Positions 7,970 to 15,446 of a stretch of 64,000 bases of DNA are shown here, piece by piece (the stretch's first letter is position 1; each line of letters begins with the position of its first letter). The notes under the pieces are model-generated. The model ran no database searches, had not been told where the DNA came from, and saw only the letters and a program-made list of their open reading frames with translations. The position numbers were made by a program, and so were the translations under genes. This DNA is from Candidatus Gallipaludibacter merdavium. GTDB lineage: Bacteria; Bacteroidota; Bacteroidia; Bacteroidales; Paludibacteraceae. The DNA is taken from NCBI GenBank assembly GCA_017694875.1, contig JADIMG010000079.1, positions 1-64,000 on the forward strand, written 5' to 3'.

Positions 7970-9001
7970 ATGGAAAAAAAACGTACAGCAATAGCTACAA
8001 TAGGAGAGTTTGGATTGATTCGTCATCTGACTGAAAAATTTCCATTAAGAAACGCCTCTTCCATGAAAGGGGTGGGTGATGATGCGGCAGTACTTGATTA
8101 TAAAGACAAGAAAGTGTTGGTTACGACCGATTTGCTTTTGGAAGGAATACACTTTGATTTGCAATATACACCACTCAAACATTTGGGCTATAAGTCTGCC
8201 ATTGTTAATTTTTCTGATATATATGCTATGAATGGCCAACCGAAGCAGATGACAGTTTCGCTTGGCGTTTCAAAACGTTTTTCCATAGAAGATTTGGAAG
8301 AATTGTATAGTGGCATTAAGATAGCTTGTGACAATTATGGAGTGGATCTCGTTGGTGGAGATACTTCAGCCTCTTTGACCGGTTTATGCATTAGTATTAC
8401 TTGTATTGGTGAAGGTGATACGGAGAAAATCGTGTATCGTAATGGAGCCCGTCCCAATGATATTATTTGTGTTACCGGTAATCTGGGAGCGGCTTATATG
8501 GGGCTTCAGCTCTTGGAAAGAGAAAAAAGGGTTTTTGAGGGTAATGACAATGTGCAGCCTGATTTTGAGGGTAAGGATTATATTTTGCAACGCCAGTTAA
8601 AGCCGGAAGCACGCCGTGATGTGATTGCGGCCATGCAGGAGAGAGGTATAAAACCAACGGCCATGATGGATGTGTCAGACGGGTTGTCGTCAGAGTTGAT
8701 GCATATTTGCTCGCAAAGTAATACGGGATGTAGAATCTATGAGGATAAAATACCTATTGATTATCAATCTGCGGTGATGGCGGAAGAGCTTAATATGAAT
8801 ATAGTGACGGCTGCACTGAACGGAGGAGAGGATTATGAATTGTTATTCACTATTGCATTGGAGGATTATGAAAAAATAATTCCTGTAGACAATGTGAATA
8901 TCATTGGTCATATGACCAAGCCTGAGTTGGGACTCAATTTGGTGGGCAGAAATGGGGAAGAAATCCCACTCAAGGCGCAAGGTTGGAATTCTTTGCAGTA
9001 G
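7970..9001 (+). CDS. thiL: Thiamine-monophosphate kinase
   Basis: ThiL phosphorylates thiamine monophosphate to thiamine diphosphate with ATP, the last step of TPP synthesis, in the cytoplasm. The start is taken at 7970 (MEKKRTAIATIGEFGLI), giving 343 residues; the upstream ATG at 7907 would place a hydrophobic, non-family extension in front. Family motifs are present: GVGDDAAVL near the N-terminus, TTDLLLEGIHFDL, VGGDTSAS and DVSDGLSSEL for Mg-ATP and substrate binding. A TATCTTTG box at 7945-7952 would give a 5' leader of only about 15 bases. No TPP riboswitch is seen. It precedes pyrH-frr but has a separate promoter from them. Confidence 0.93.
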   Translation: MEKKRTAIATIGEFGLIRHLTEKFPLRNASSMKGVGDDAAVLDYKDKKVLVTTDLLLEGIHFDLQYTPLKHLGYKSAIVNFSDIYAMNGQPKQMTVSLGVSKRFSIEDLEELYSGIKIACDNYGVDLVGGDTSASLTGLCISITCIGEGDTEKIVYRNGARPNDIICVTGNLGAAYMGLQLLEREKRVFEGNDNVQPDFEGKDYILQRQLKPEARRDVIAAMQERGIKPTAMMDVSDGLSSELMHICSQSNTGCRIYEDKIPIDYQSAVMAEELNMNIVTAALNGGEDYELLFTIALEDYEKIIPVDNVNIIGHMTKPELGLNLVGRNGEEIPLKAQGWNSLQ

Positions 9002-9010
9002 ATAGAGCCC

Positions 9011-9042
9011 TTTGCAAATATGGAATCGAATGTATAATTTTG
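9011..9042 (+). promoter_or_regulatory. Promoter of pyrH-frr
   Basis: TTTG (9011-9014), a 20-base spacer and TAATTTTG (9035-9042) fit the Bacteroides promoter pattern. The pyrH start codon follows 22 bases later. Confidence 0.65.
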
Positions 9043-9064
9043 TAACAACAACAGAAAGAAAAAT

Positions 9065-9775
9065 ATGATAGCCTATAAAAGAATTTTGTTGAAACTCAGT
9101 GGAGAGTCATTGATGGGCAATCGCCAATATGGTATTGATGAAAATAGGTTGGCACAATATGCTACCCAAATTAAAGAAGTGGCCGATATGGGTGTTCAGG
9201 TGGCTATTGTGATAGGAGGTGGCAATATTTTCCGTGGATTGAGCGGAGCTTCCAAAGGATTTGATCGTGTGAAAGGTGATCAAATGGGGATGTTGGCTAC
9301 TGTCATCAACAGTCTGGCATTAAGTTCTGCGCTCGAGGCGGTTGGAGCTAAACCACGTGTGTTGACCGCTGTTAGAATGGAACCGATTGGAGAGTTTTAC
9401 AGCAAGCAGAAAGCTTTGGAATCGTTGAATGCAGGTGAAATAGTGATATTTTCAGCAGGGACAGGATGTCCTTACTTCACTACAGATACGGGTTCTTCAT
9501 TGCGGGCAATAGAGATTGAGGCGGATGTTATGCTGAAAGGAACCCGTGTGGATGGCATTTATACGGCTGACCCGGAAAAAGACCCCTCTGCGACGAAATT
9601 TACGGAAATTACATATGATGAGATTTATAACCGTAATTTGAAGGTAATGGATTTGACAGCCACGACTATGTGCAAGGAGAATGATATGCCTATTTATGTG
9701 TTCGATATGGATACACCGGGTAATCTGAAGAAGGTTCTTGAAGGACAGGCAATAGGTACGTTAGTAAAGAAATAA
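9065..9775 (+). CDS. pyrH: UMP kinase
   Basis: PyrH converts UMP to UDP with ATP in pyrimidine nucleotide synthesis and acts as a hexamer in the cytoplasm. The 236-residue length is standard. Visible motifs are KRILLKLSGESLMG at the N-terminus (ATP site), VIGGGNIFRG (UMP-binding Gly-rich loop), GTGCPYFTTDT, and the KGTRVDGIYTADPEKDP segment typical of the amino-acid-kinase fold. It lies 32 bases ahead of frr, the common bacterial pairing. Confidence 0.96.
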   Translation: MIAYKRILLKLSGESLMGNRQYGIDENRLAQYATQIKEVADMGVQVAIVIGGGNIFRGLSGASKGFDRVKGDQMGMLATVINSLALSSALEAVGAKPRVLTAVRMEPIGEFYSKQKALESLNAGEIVIFSAGTGCPYFTTDTGSSLRAIEIEADVMLKGTRVDGIYTADPEKDPSATKFTEITYDEIYNRNLKVMDLTATTMCKENDMPIYVFDMDTPGNLKKVLEGQAIGTLVKK

Positions 9776-9807
9776 CAGAAATATTATAACCCCAAAAACA
9801 AATTGAT

Positions 9808-10368
9808 ATGATTGACGTAAAGCCCTATTTTACACAAGCTGAAGAAAACATGGAGGCAGCTGTTATGTATCTTGATGAGACATTGGCTCACATCCGTGCC
9901 GGAAAGGCTTCTGCCAGAATATTGGATCCAATACGCGTTGAGTATTATGGAAGTATGACTCCGTTGTCAAATGTTGCTACGATAGTAACTCCGGATGCCA
10001 AGACCATTACCATTCAGCCGTGGGAAAAGAAACTCCTTCCTGTGATAGAAAAAGCGATTCTTAATTCTGAGATAGGAATCACTCCTGCCAATAATGGAGA
10101 GGTAATCAGACTCTGTTTTCCGCCACTTACGGAAGATAGGCGTAAACAGTTGGTGAAACAAGCCCGTGCTGAAGGTGAAGACGCTAAGGTTAGCGTGAGA
10201 AATGCGCGTCGTGAAGCGATAGAAAAACTGAAAAAGCTGGTCAAAGAGGGTTTGCCCGAAGATGCAGAAAAAGATGCGGAAACAGAAGTGCAGAAATTGC
10301 ATGACAAATACATCAAAAAGATTGAAGAGGTTTTGGTGGCCAAAGAAAAGGAAATCATGACTGTTTAA
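9808..10368 (+). CDS. frr: Ribosome recycling factor
   Basis: RRF splits post-termination ribosomes together with EF-G. The 186-residue length and the motifs fit well: an N-terminal helix, [21 protein letters not shown], then [21 protein letters not shown] and [18 protein letters not shown] with a long C-terminal helical bundle. It is co-transcribed with pyrH, and a strong 19-pair hairpin follows directly. Confidence 0.97.
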   Translation: MIDVKPYFTQAEENMEAAVMYLDETLAHIRAGKASARILDPIRVEYYGSMTPLSNVATIVTPDAKTITIQPWEKKLLPVIEKAILNSEIGITPANNGEVIRLCFPPLTEDRRKQLVKQARAEGEDAKVSVRNARREAIEKLKKLVKEGLPEDAEKDAETEVQKLHDKYIKKIEEVLVAKEKEIMTV

Positions 10369-10391
10369 GAAGTGTTTCTCTTCGGTCTTGT

Positions 10392-10433
10392 AGCGACCCC
10401 CCAAAGTCAAGGCATTGACTTTGGGGGGTCGCT
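10392..10433 (+). terminator. Perfect long hairpin after frr
   Basis: GCGACCCCCCAAAGTCAA (10393-10410) is perfectly complementary to 10415-10432 around a GGCA loop, and A10392-T10433 adds a further pair. It follows the frr stop by about 25 bases. The U-tract is short (TTTAG). Confidence 0.8.
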
Positions 10434-10719
10434 TTAGAATGGTAGGGATTGGAAAATTTTCATGTGGTTGTTACGTTTTTACCATTATGGGGTGATAGGG
10501 TTAAACATTATCTGATGGATAAGTTAGGATGTAGTTCTGCAACAAAAAATTGTAAAACTGCGTTTCTCATTTTCATTGTTCTCTCCTTTCACTATTTCAG
10601 AATATGATGGAAGCAGCACAGCATAAAAATAATCGAAACAGTTTCATTATTTTGTTCTGCGCTCGCCTTTCACTATCTTTGCAAAGAAATAACCACTAAT
10701 ACTCAAACCCAAGAAGCAT
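10434..10719. other. Intergenic region ahead of parC
   Basis: Together with the frr hairpin this makes a gap of about 350 bases without a gene. It contains the parC promoter (10651-10681) and, about 75 bases upstream, a partial copy of the same element: TTGTTCT followed by CCTTTCACTAT at 10576-10595, but lacking the TTTG end of the -7 box. Nothing else was recognised. Confidence 0.55.
10651..10681 (+). promoter_or_regulatory. Promoter of parC
   Basis: TTTG (10651-10654), a 19-base spacer and TATCTTTG (10674-10681) match the consensus exactly. The spacer contains TGCGCTC and CTTTCAC, both of which recur at the same positions in the rel promoter (48866-48896). Confidence 0.8.
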
Positions 10720-13677
10720 ATGTCCATAGATGAAGAATTAAAACCAGACGAGTTGAACCAGAATACTGATGGAAACGAAGCATTAGAGCATTCATCATAT
10801 AAATTACCGGAAACCAACTCGCCGGCAATATTGCATCATCTTACGGGCATGTATCAGAATTGGTTTCTTGATTATGCTTCTTATGTGATTTTGGAGCGTG
10901 CTGTTCCGGATGTGTATGATGGCCTTAAGCCTGTTCAGCGGCGTATTCTTTATTCCATGCGCCGTTTGGAGGACGGACGTTATAATAAGGTTGCTAATAT
11001 AGTGGGACATACCATGCAGTTTCACCCACATGGTGATGCTTCTATAGCAGATGCACTCGTACAGCTGGGACAAAAGGATTTGCTGATTGATTGCCAGGGT
11101 AACTGGGGAAATATTTTTACGGGAGATAGTGCAGCCGCATCCCGTTATATTGAGGCACGTTTGTCAAAGTTTGCTCTCGAAACGCTTTATAGCCCTAAGG
11201 TTACAGAGTGGAAGTTGTCATATGATGGTAGGAACAAGGAACCTATTGCGTTGCCGGTAAAGTTCCCTCTTTTGTTGGTACAAGGTGTAGAAGGTATTGC
11301 CGTAGGGTTAAACTCAAAGGTTCTTCCTCATAATTTTGTGGAGATTTGTGAGGCGGCAGAACATTATCTGAAGGGTGAACCATTTTCATTGTATCCCGAT
11401 TTTCCTACAGGAGGATTCATTGATGTGTCCAAATATAATGATGGCGAACGTGGAGGGATGGTACGTATAAGGGCCAAAATCAATAAACTTGATAATAAGA
11501 CACTTGTAATAACGGAGATTCCCTATGGAAATAATACAGGAAAGATTATTGATTCCATCATTAAGGCCAACGAGAAGGGGAAAATAAAAATCCGGAAGGT
11601 GGATGACAATACTGCTGCGACGGTTGAGATTAGGGTACATCTCCAGGCAGGAGTATCTTCCGACAAGACCATTGATGCGTTGTATGCCTTTACGGATTGT
11701 GAGCAAAGCATTTATCCAAATTGCTGTGTTATCAGAAATAAAAAGCCGGAGTTTCTTTCTATCGGGAAGCTGTTGGGTATAAGTGTAGAACATACGAAAC
11801 AGATTTTCCATGAGGAGTTTCTGGTACAGTTGGCTGAATTGCAGGAACAGCTGTTTTTTACTTCATTGGAAAAAATATTCATCGAGCAAAGGATATATAA
11901 GGACCAGCAGTTCGAGGACAGTGCCTCACAGGAAGATGTGATTGTTCATGTGAGTGCACGCTTGCAACCTTTCCGGGAACGGTTGTTGAGGGATATTACG
12001 TCTGATGATATCCTTCGCTTGCTGGACATAAAGATGGTGCGTATTACGAAGTTCGATTCACAGAAAGCTGATGACAATATTGCCACGATTAAGAAGAAAA
12101 TCGCTGAAGTGGAATACAATATTGAGCATCTGACAGAATATACCATCAAGTGGTTTGAATACCTCAAAAACAAATATGGTGAGAAATATCCCCGCCGAAC
12201 GGAAATAAGGAACTTTGAGACGATTGTGGCTACCAAGGTGGTTGAGGCCAATGAGAAGCTCTATATCAATCGAGAAGAAGGCTTTATTGGTACCGCTCTG
12301 AAAAAAGATGAATTTGTTTGTAACTGTTCAGATATTGACGATATCATTGTATTTTTCAAGGATGGCCGGTACAAAATAGTAAAGGTTGCTGACAAGCTAT
12401 TTGTCGGTACGAATGTCATACACATTGATGTGTTCCGCAAAAACGATAAGCGTACGGTTTATAATATTGTATATCGTGACGGAAAAGGTGGTGAATACTA
12501 TATGAAGCGTTGTGCTGTATATGGTGTATCGCGTGATAAGGACTATGACTTGACGCAAGGAAAGCCAGGTTCGAAGATTGTTTATTTCACAGCCAATTCC
12601 AACGGCGAAGCTGAGGTGATTCGTGTGGTTTTGAAGCCTAATATCCGATTGAAAAAAACGGTATTGGAGAAAGACTTGAGTACATTGGCCATAAAGGGAC
12701 GTCAGTCTAGAGGAAATCTTTTGACAAAGTATGATGTTTTGCGAATAACTCTAAAACAGAAAGGCGGCTCAACATTGGGCGGTCGTAAGGTTTGGTTTGA
12801 CCCGGATGTTATGCGTATTAATTATGACGGCAGAGGTTCTTATCTTGGAGAATTCTTTAACGAGGATGCTGTGCTTGTTATAAACAGAAATGGTGAATAT
12901 TATACTACCACTTTTGACAGCTCCAACCATTTCCAAGGTGATTTAGTACATGTAATCAAATACAATCCCGATACAGTTTGGTCGGTTGTGTTGTGGGATG
13001 CCGACCAGAAATATTATTATCTCAAAAGATTCCAGTTGGAACCGACTTCTAAACCGGTTAATTTTTTGGGAGATAATCCGGCATCATATATGGTGCTGCT
13101 GATGAGTGATGAATATCCGCGTATAAGGGTTGTTTTTGGAGGTAATGATGCTGCACGTGAACCTTTGACAATTCATGTTGATGAGTTTATTGCTGTAAAA
13201 AGCTGTAAGGCAAAAGGCAAGCGCATTACCACTTATCAGGTGGAAAAAGTGGAAGAGCTCGAGCCGTATAAACCTGTGGCGGAGGCAACTGATGATGCTG
13301 ATGATGATTCAGTTGATTTGGAAGAATCTACAAAGGAGAATGAAAGTGTGGAACAAGGGGATGAGATGTCTGATGACGAAATTTCACAGGAAGAATACCT
13401 TGAGCAAGAAGAGCAACCTTCAGAAGGGATAGTGGAACCAACGCAGAAGGAACAGACACAGACCTCACAGGAAGATGTCGGGACATCTACGCCGAAGGAT
13501 GGAATAGAGGAAGCACCTAATCCGGAAGTGAAAGAAATAAAGATGGAAATTGTGGCTGAGATTCCAGAGGATTCGCTTCCTATAAATGCTAACCAGGATG
13601 TGCAGCAACGGAAACGTAAGTCGGCACGAAACAGCAATAAGACAGAAGGTGAAGAAGGGCAAATGAGTTTGTTCTAA
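10720..13677 (+). CDS. parC: DNA topoisomerase IV subunit A (GyrA/ParC family)
   Basis: This 985-residue subunit is the DNA-cleaving half of a type IIA topoisomerase that decatenates chromosomes. The catalytic tyrosine is Tyr143 in AAASRYIEARL, with the GDSAAAS loop before it and the quinolone-pocket helix HPHGDASIADALV at 103-115. The breakage-reunion domain is followed by a C-terminal propeller; no gyrase GyrA-box was noticed there. The last 110 residues are a disordered acidic tail (many D, E, S, T) that ends basic (QQRKRKSARNS) before EGQMSLF. The subunit name is chosen over GyrA on overall form. The partner subunit (parE) is not in the window. A consensus promoter precedes it and a terminator follows. 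Confidence 0.85.
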   Translation: MSIDEELKPDELNQNTDGNEALEHSSYKLPETNSPAILHHLTGMYQNWFLDYASYVILERAVPDVYDGLKPVQRRILYSMRRLEDGRYNKVANIVGHTMQFHPHGDASIADALVQLGQKDLLIDCQGNWGNIFTGDSAAASRYIEARLSKFALETLYSPKVTEWKLSYDGRNKEPIALPVKFPLLLVQGVEGIAVGLNSKVLPHNFVEICEAAEHYLKGEPFSLYPDFPTGGFIDVSKYNDGERGGMVRIRAKINKLDNKTLVITEIPYGNNTGKIIDSIIKANEKGKIKIRKVDDNTAATVEIRVHLQAGVSSDKTIDALYAFTDCEQSIYPNCCVIRNKKPEFLSIGKLLGISVEHTKQIFHEEFLVQLAELQEQLFFTSLEKIFIEQRIYKDQQFEDSASQEDVIVHVSARLQPFRERLLRDITSDDILRLLDIKMVRITKFDSQKADDNIATIKKKIAEVEYNIEHLTEYTIKWFEYLKNKYGEKYPRRTEIRNFETIVATKVVEANEKLYINREEGFIGTALKKDEFVCNCSDIDDIIVFFKDGRYKIVKVADKLFVGTNVIHIDVFRKNDKRTVYNIVYRDGKGGEYYMKRCAVYGVSRDKDYDLTQGKPGSKIVYFTANSNGEAEVIRVVLKPNIRLKKTVLEKDLSTLAIKGRQSRGNLLTKYDVLRITLKQKGGSTLGGRKVWFDPDVMRINYDGRGSYLGEFFNEDAVLVINRNGEYYTTTFDSSNHFQGDLVHVIKYNPDTVWSVVLWDADQKYYYLKRFQLEPTSKPVNFLGDNPASYMVLLMSDEYPRIRVVFGGNDAAREPLTIHVDEFIAVKSCKAKGKRITTYQVEKVEELEPYKPVAEATDDADDDSVDLEESTKENESVEQGDEMSDDEISQEEYLEQEEQPSEGIVEPTQKEQTQTSQEDVGTSTPKDGIEEAPNPEVKEIKMEIVAEIPEDSLPINANQDVQQRKRKSARNSNKTEGEEGQMSLF

Positions 13678-13699
13678 AGTGGAAGAAATAGGACGAAAC

Positions 13700-13734
13700 A
13701 AAAAAACCGAAGTACAAATCACTCCGGTTTTTTT
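13700..13734. terminator. Bidirectional terminator
   Basis: AAAAAAACCG-A-AGT (13700-13713) pairs with ACT-C-CGGTTTTTTT (13721-13734) with one mismatch. It has a U-tract on both strands and so serves both parC and the convergent small membrane gene at 13752. Confidence 0.8.
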
Positions 13735-13751
13735 ATGAACATCACTTTTGC

Positions 13752-13922
13752 TTAGTCTTGAATGTAGTGGTTGATGATGATATGGGCTAAAAGGCCGATA
13801 ACCATTGCGCAACCACCAACGGCTAACCAAGCATTTGAAGGTGCCACATAATAATAAATAGCCAATGCAACTACGCCAAGCAAAACAATGATAGCGCCTA
13901 AATATTTCAAAATGGTTTTCAT
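13752..13922 (-). CDS. Small two-helix membrane protein
   Basis: This 56-residue protein starts MKTILKYLGAIIVLLGVVAL and ends IIINHYIQD. It has two hydrophobic helices, at about 5-25 and 33-50, joined by a short APSNAWLAVGG turn, and no other feature. It has its own -7 box on the minus strand (TATATTTG, 13959-13966) and shares a bidirectional terminator with parC, which supports it being real. Similar tiny proteins with an MKTILKY start appear, from memory, to be common in Bacteroides, without a known role. Confidence 0.7.
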   Translation of the reverse strand: MKTILKYLGAIIVLLGVVALAIYYYVAPSNAWLAVGGCAMVIGLLAHIIINHYIQD

Positions 13923-14037
13923 AATGATATAGAGTTTTTAACTTCGAAGTTTATTCTGCAAATATAATGGCTTTTTTTCATTGGGAGGAATAATCTGAAC
14001 ATAAAAAAGACTTTTTAGGAAAAAAACGATTATACAA

Positions 14038-15390
14038 ATGCTTAAGAATTACATTCCGTTTTATAAAAACAATTTGAAGATAGCCTTGCCAATCGTATTG
14101 ACACAAGTGGGTGGCGGTATTGTCGCTTTGATGGATAATGTCATGGTGGGACACCTTGGCGCAGTTGAATTGGCCTCGGTGGCATTTGCCAATTCCATCT
14201 TTGTATTGGGGCAGGTTTTTGTGATGGGAGCCGTTATGGGGTTGACTCCGCTGGTTGGGCAGGCCTTTGTGCAGTCAGATTTGGAACGTGTCAAGGCACT
14301 ATTCTACAACGCCTTGGTGTTTGTCTGTGTTTTAGGTTTGGCTGTTACGCTGATTTTAGGATTGGTTTATCCTTTCTTTGACTATATGGGACAGGATACC
14401 AACGTGGTACGTTGGGCGAAGCCTTATTTTCTACTCCAAGTGTTTAGCTTGCTGCCTTTGTTGTTTTTTTGTCTGTTCAAGCAGTTTTTGGAAGGACTTG
14501 GCAATACCAAGGTGGCTATGATTATAACGCTTGTGGCTAACATAGTCAATATCGTATTGAACTATTTGCTTATATATGGTAAATTTGGTTTTCCGTATTG
14601 GGGAGTAGTGGGGGCTGGTGTGGCAACCTTGATTTCGCGCATACTCATGGCTGTAGGTTTCTTTGTTTATGTCCGTACCAACGACTCTTGGTGGAATTAT
14701 TTGAAAGATATTACCATAGATTTGTTCCAGGCCAGGAAGGTTTGGACAGTGGCCCGGGTTGGAATGCCGATAGGTGGTCATATGCTTTTGGAGTGTACAG
14801 CTTTTGCCTTGTCGGCCATTATGGTCGGATGGTTGGGGGCTGTACCTCTGGCAGGCAACCAAATAGCACAAAACATATCGCATCTGACCTTTATGCTTGT
14901 TGTGGGAATTGGGTCGGCTACAACAATTCGTGTAAGCCATCGTTTGGGTGAAAAGAATTTCTATGCTTTGCGTATGGCAGGTAAGGCATCTGTCCATTTG
15001 TGTCTTCTGACCAATACGCTTATGGCGATATTTATGATTGTCTTCTCGCGGCAAATTCCACGTATATTTACAACTGACATGGCGGTTATTGATGCAGCTG
15101 CCCCTTTGTTGGTATTGGCGGGATTGTTTCAGATATCTGATGGATTGCAAACGGTGGGAGCCAGTATATTGAGAGGACTTACTGATGTAAAGCGACCAGT
15201 CATTTATGCGTTTATTTCTTATATCTGTATCAACCTTCCACTGGGCTATTTGCTTGCCTTTAAGTTTCACATGGGAGCATCTGGCGTATGGATTGGGTTC
15301 ATAGTGGGATTGTCCATTGCTGCCATTTTGTTTCATGTCAGATGTAACCGCCAAATCAATAAGCTGGAAAAGGAGATGGCACACGTTTAA
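14038..15390 (+). CDS. MATE-family efflux transporter
   Basis: This 450-residue inner-membrane protein has twelve predicted helices in two related halves, as expected for a Na+- or H+-coupled multidrug and toxin extrusion pump. It begins LKIALPIVLTQVGGGIVALMDNVMVGHLG, the usual first helix of the NorM-like group with a conserved MVGHLG loop, and contains GMPIGGHMLLE at the start of the second half. The substrate cannot be predicted. It lies upstream of polA on the same strand but polA appears to have its own promoter. Confidence 0.9.
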   Translation: MLKNYIPFYKNNLKIALPIVLTQVGGGIVALMDNVMVGHLGAVELASVAFANSIFVLGQVFVMGAVMGLTPLVGQAFVQSDLERVKALFYNALVFVCVLGLAVTLILGLVYPFFDYMGQDTNVVRWAKPYFLLQVFSLLPLLFFCLFKQFLEGLGNTKVAMIITLVANIVNIVLNYLLIYGKFGFPYWGVVGAGVATLISRILMAVGFFVYVRTNDSWWNYLKDITIDLFQARKVWTVARVGMPIGGHMLLECTAFALSAIMVGWLGAVPLAGNQIAQNISHLTFMLVVGIGSATTIRVSHRLGEKNFYALRMAGKASVHLCLLTNTLMAIFMIVFSRQIPRIFTTDMAVIDAAAPLLVLAGLFQISDGLQTVGASILRGLTDVKRPVIYAFISYICINLPLGYLLAFKFHMGASGVWIGFIVGLSIAAILFHVRCNRQINKLEKEMAHV

Positions 15391-15405
15391 TATTTTTACA
15401 GATGC

Positions 15406-15441
15406 TTTAGCGTGTTCAGCAGGCTAAATGCAGTATCTTTG
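15406..15441 (+). promoter_or_regulatory. Putative polA promoter with inverted repeat
   Basis: A TATCTTTG box (15434-15441) ends five bases before the polA ATG. The -33 region has no TTTG but is covered by an inverted repeat, TTTAGC (15406-15411) with GCTAAA (15423-15428). The repeat could be an operator or a weak hairpin after the MATE gene. Confidence 0.45.
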
Positions 15442-15446
15442 CAAGT

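Noticed and set aside
13260..13500. Repeat array in the acidic tail of ParC (GATGAT-rich)
   Set aside because: It is low-complexity acidic coding sequence, without regular repeat units.
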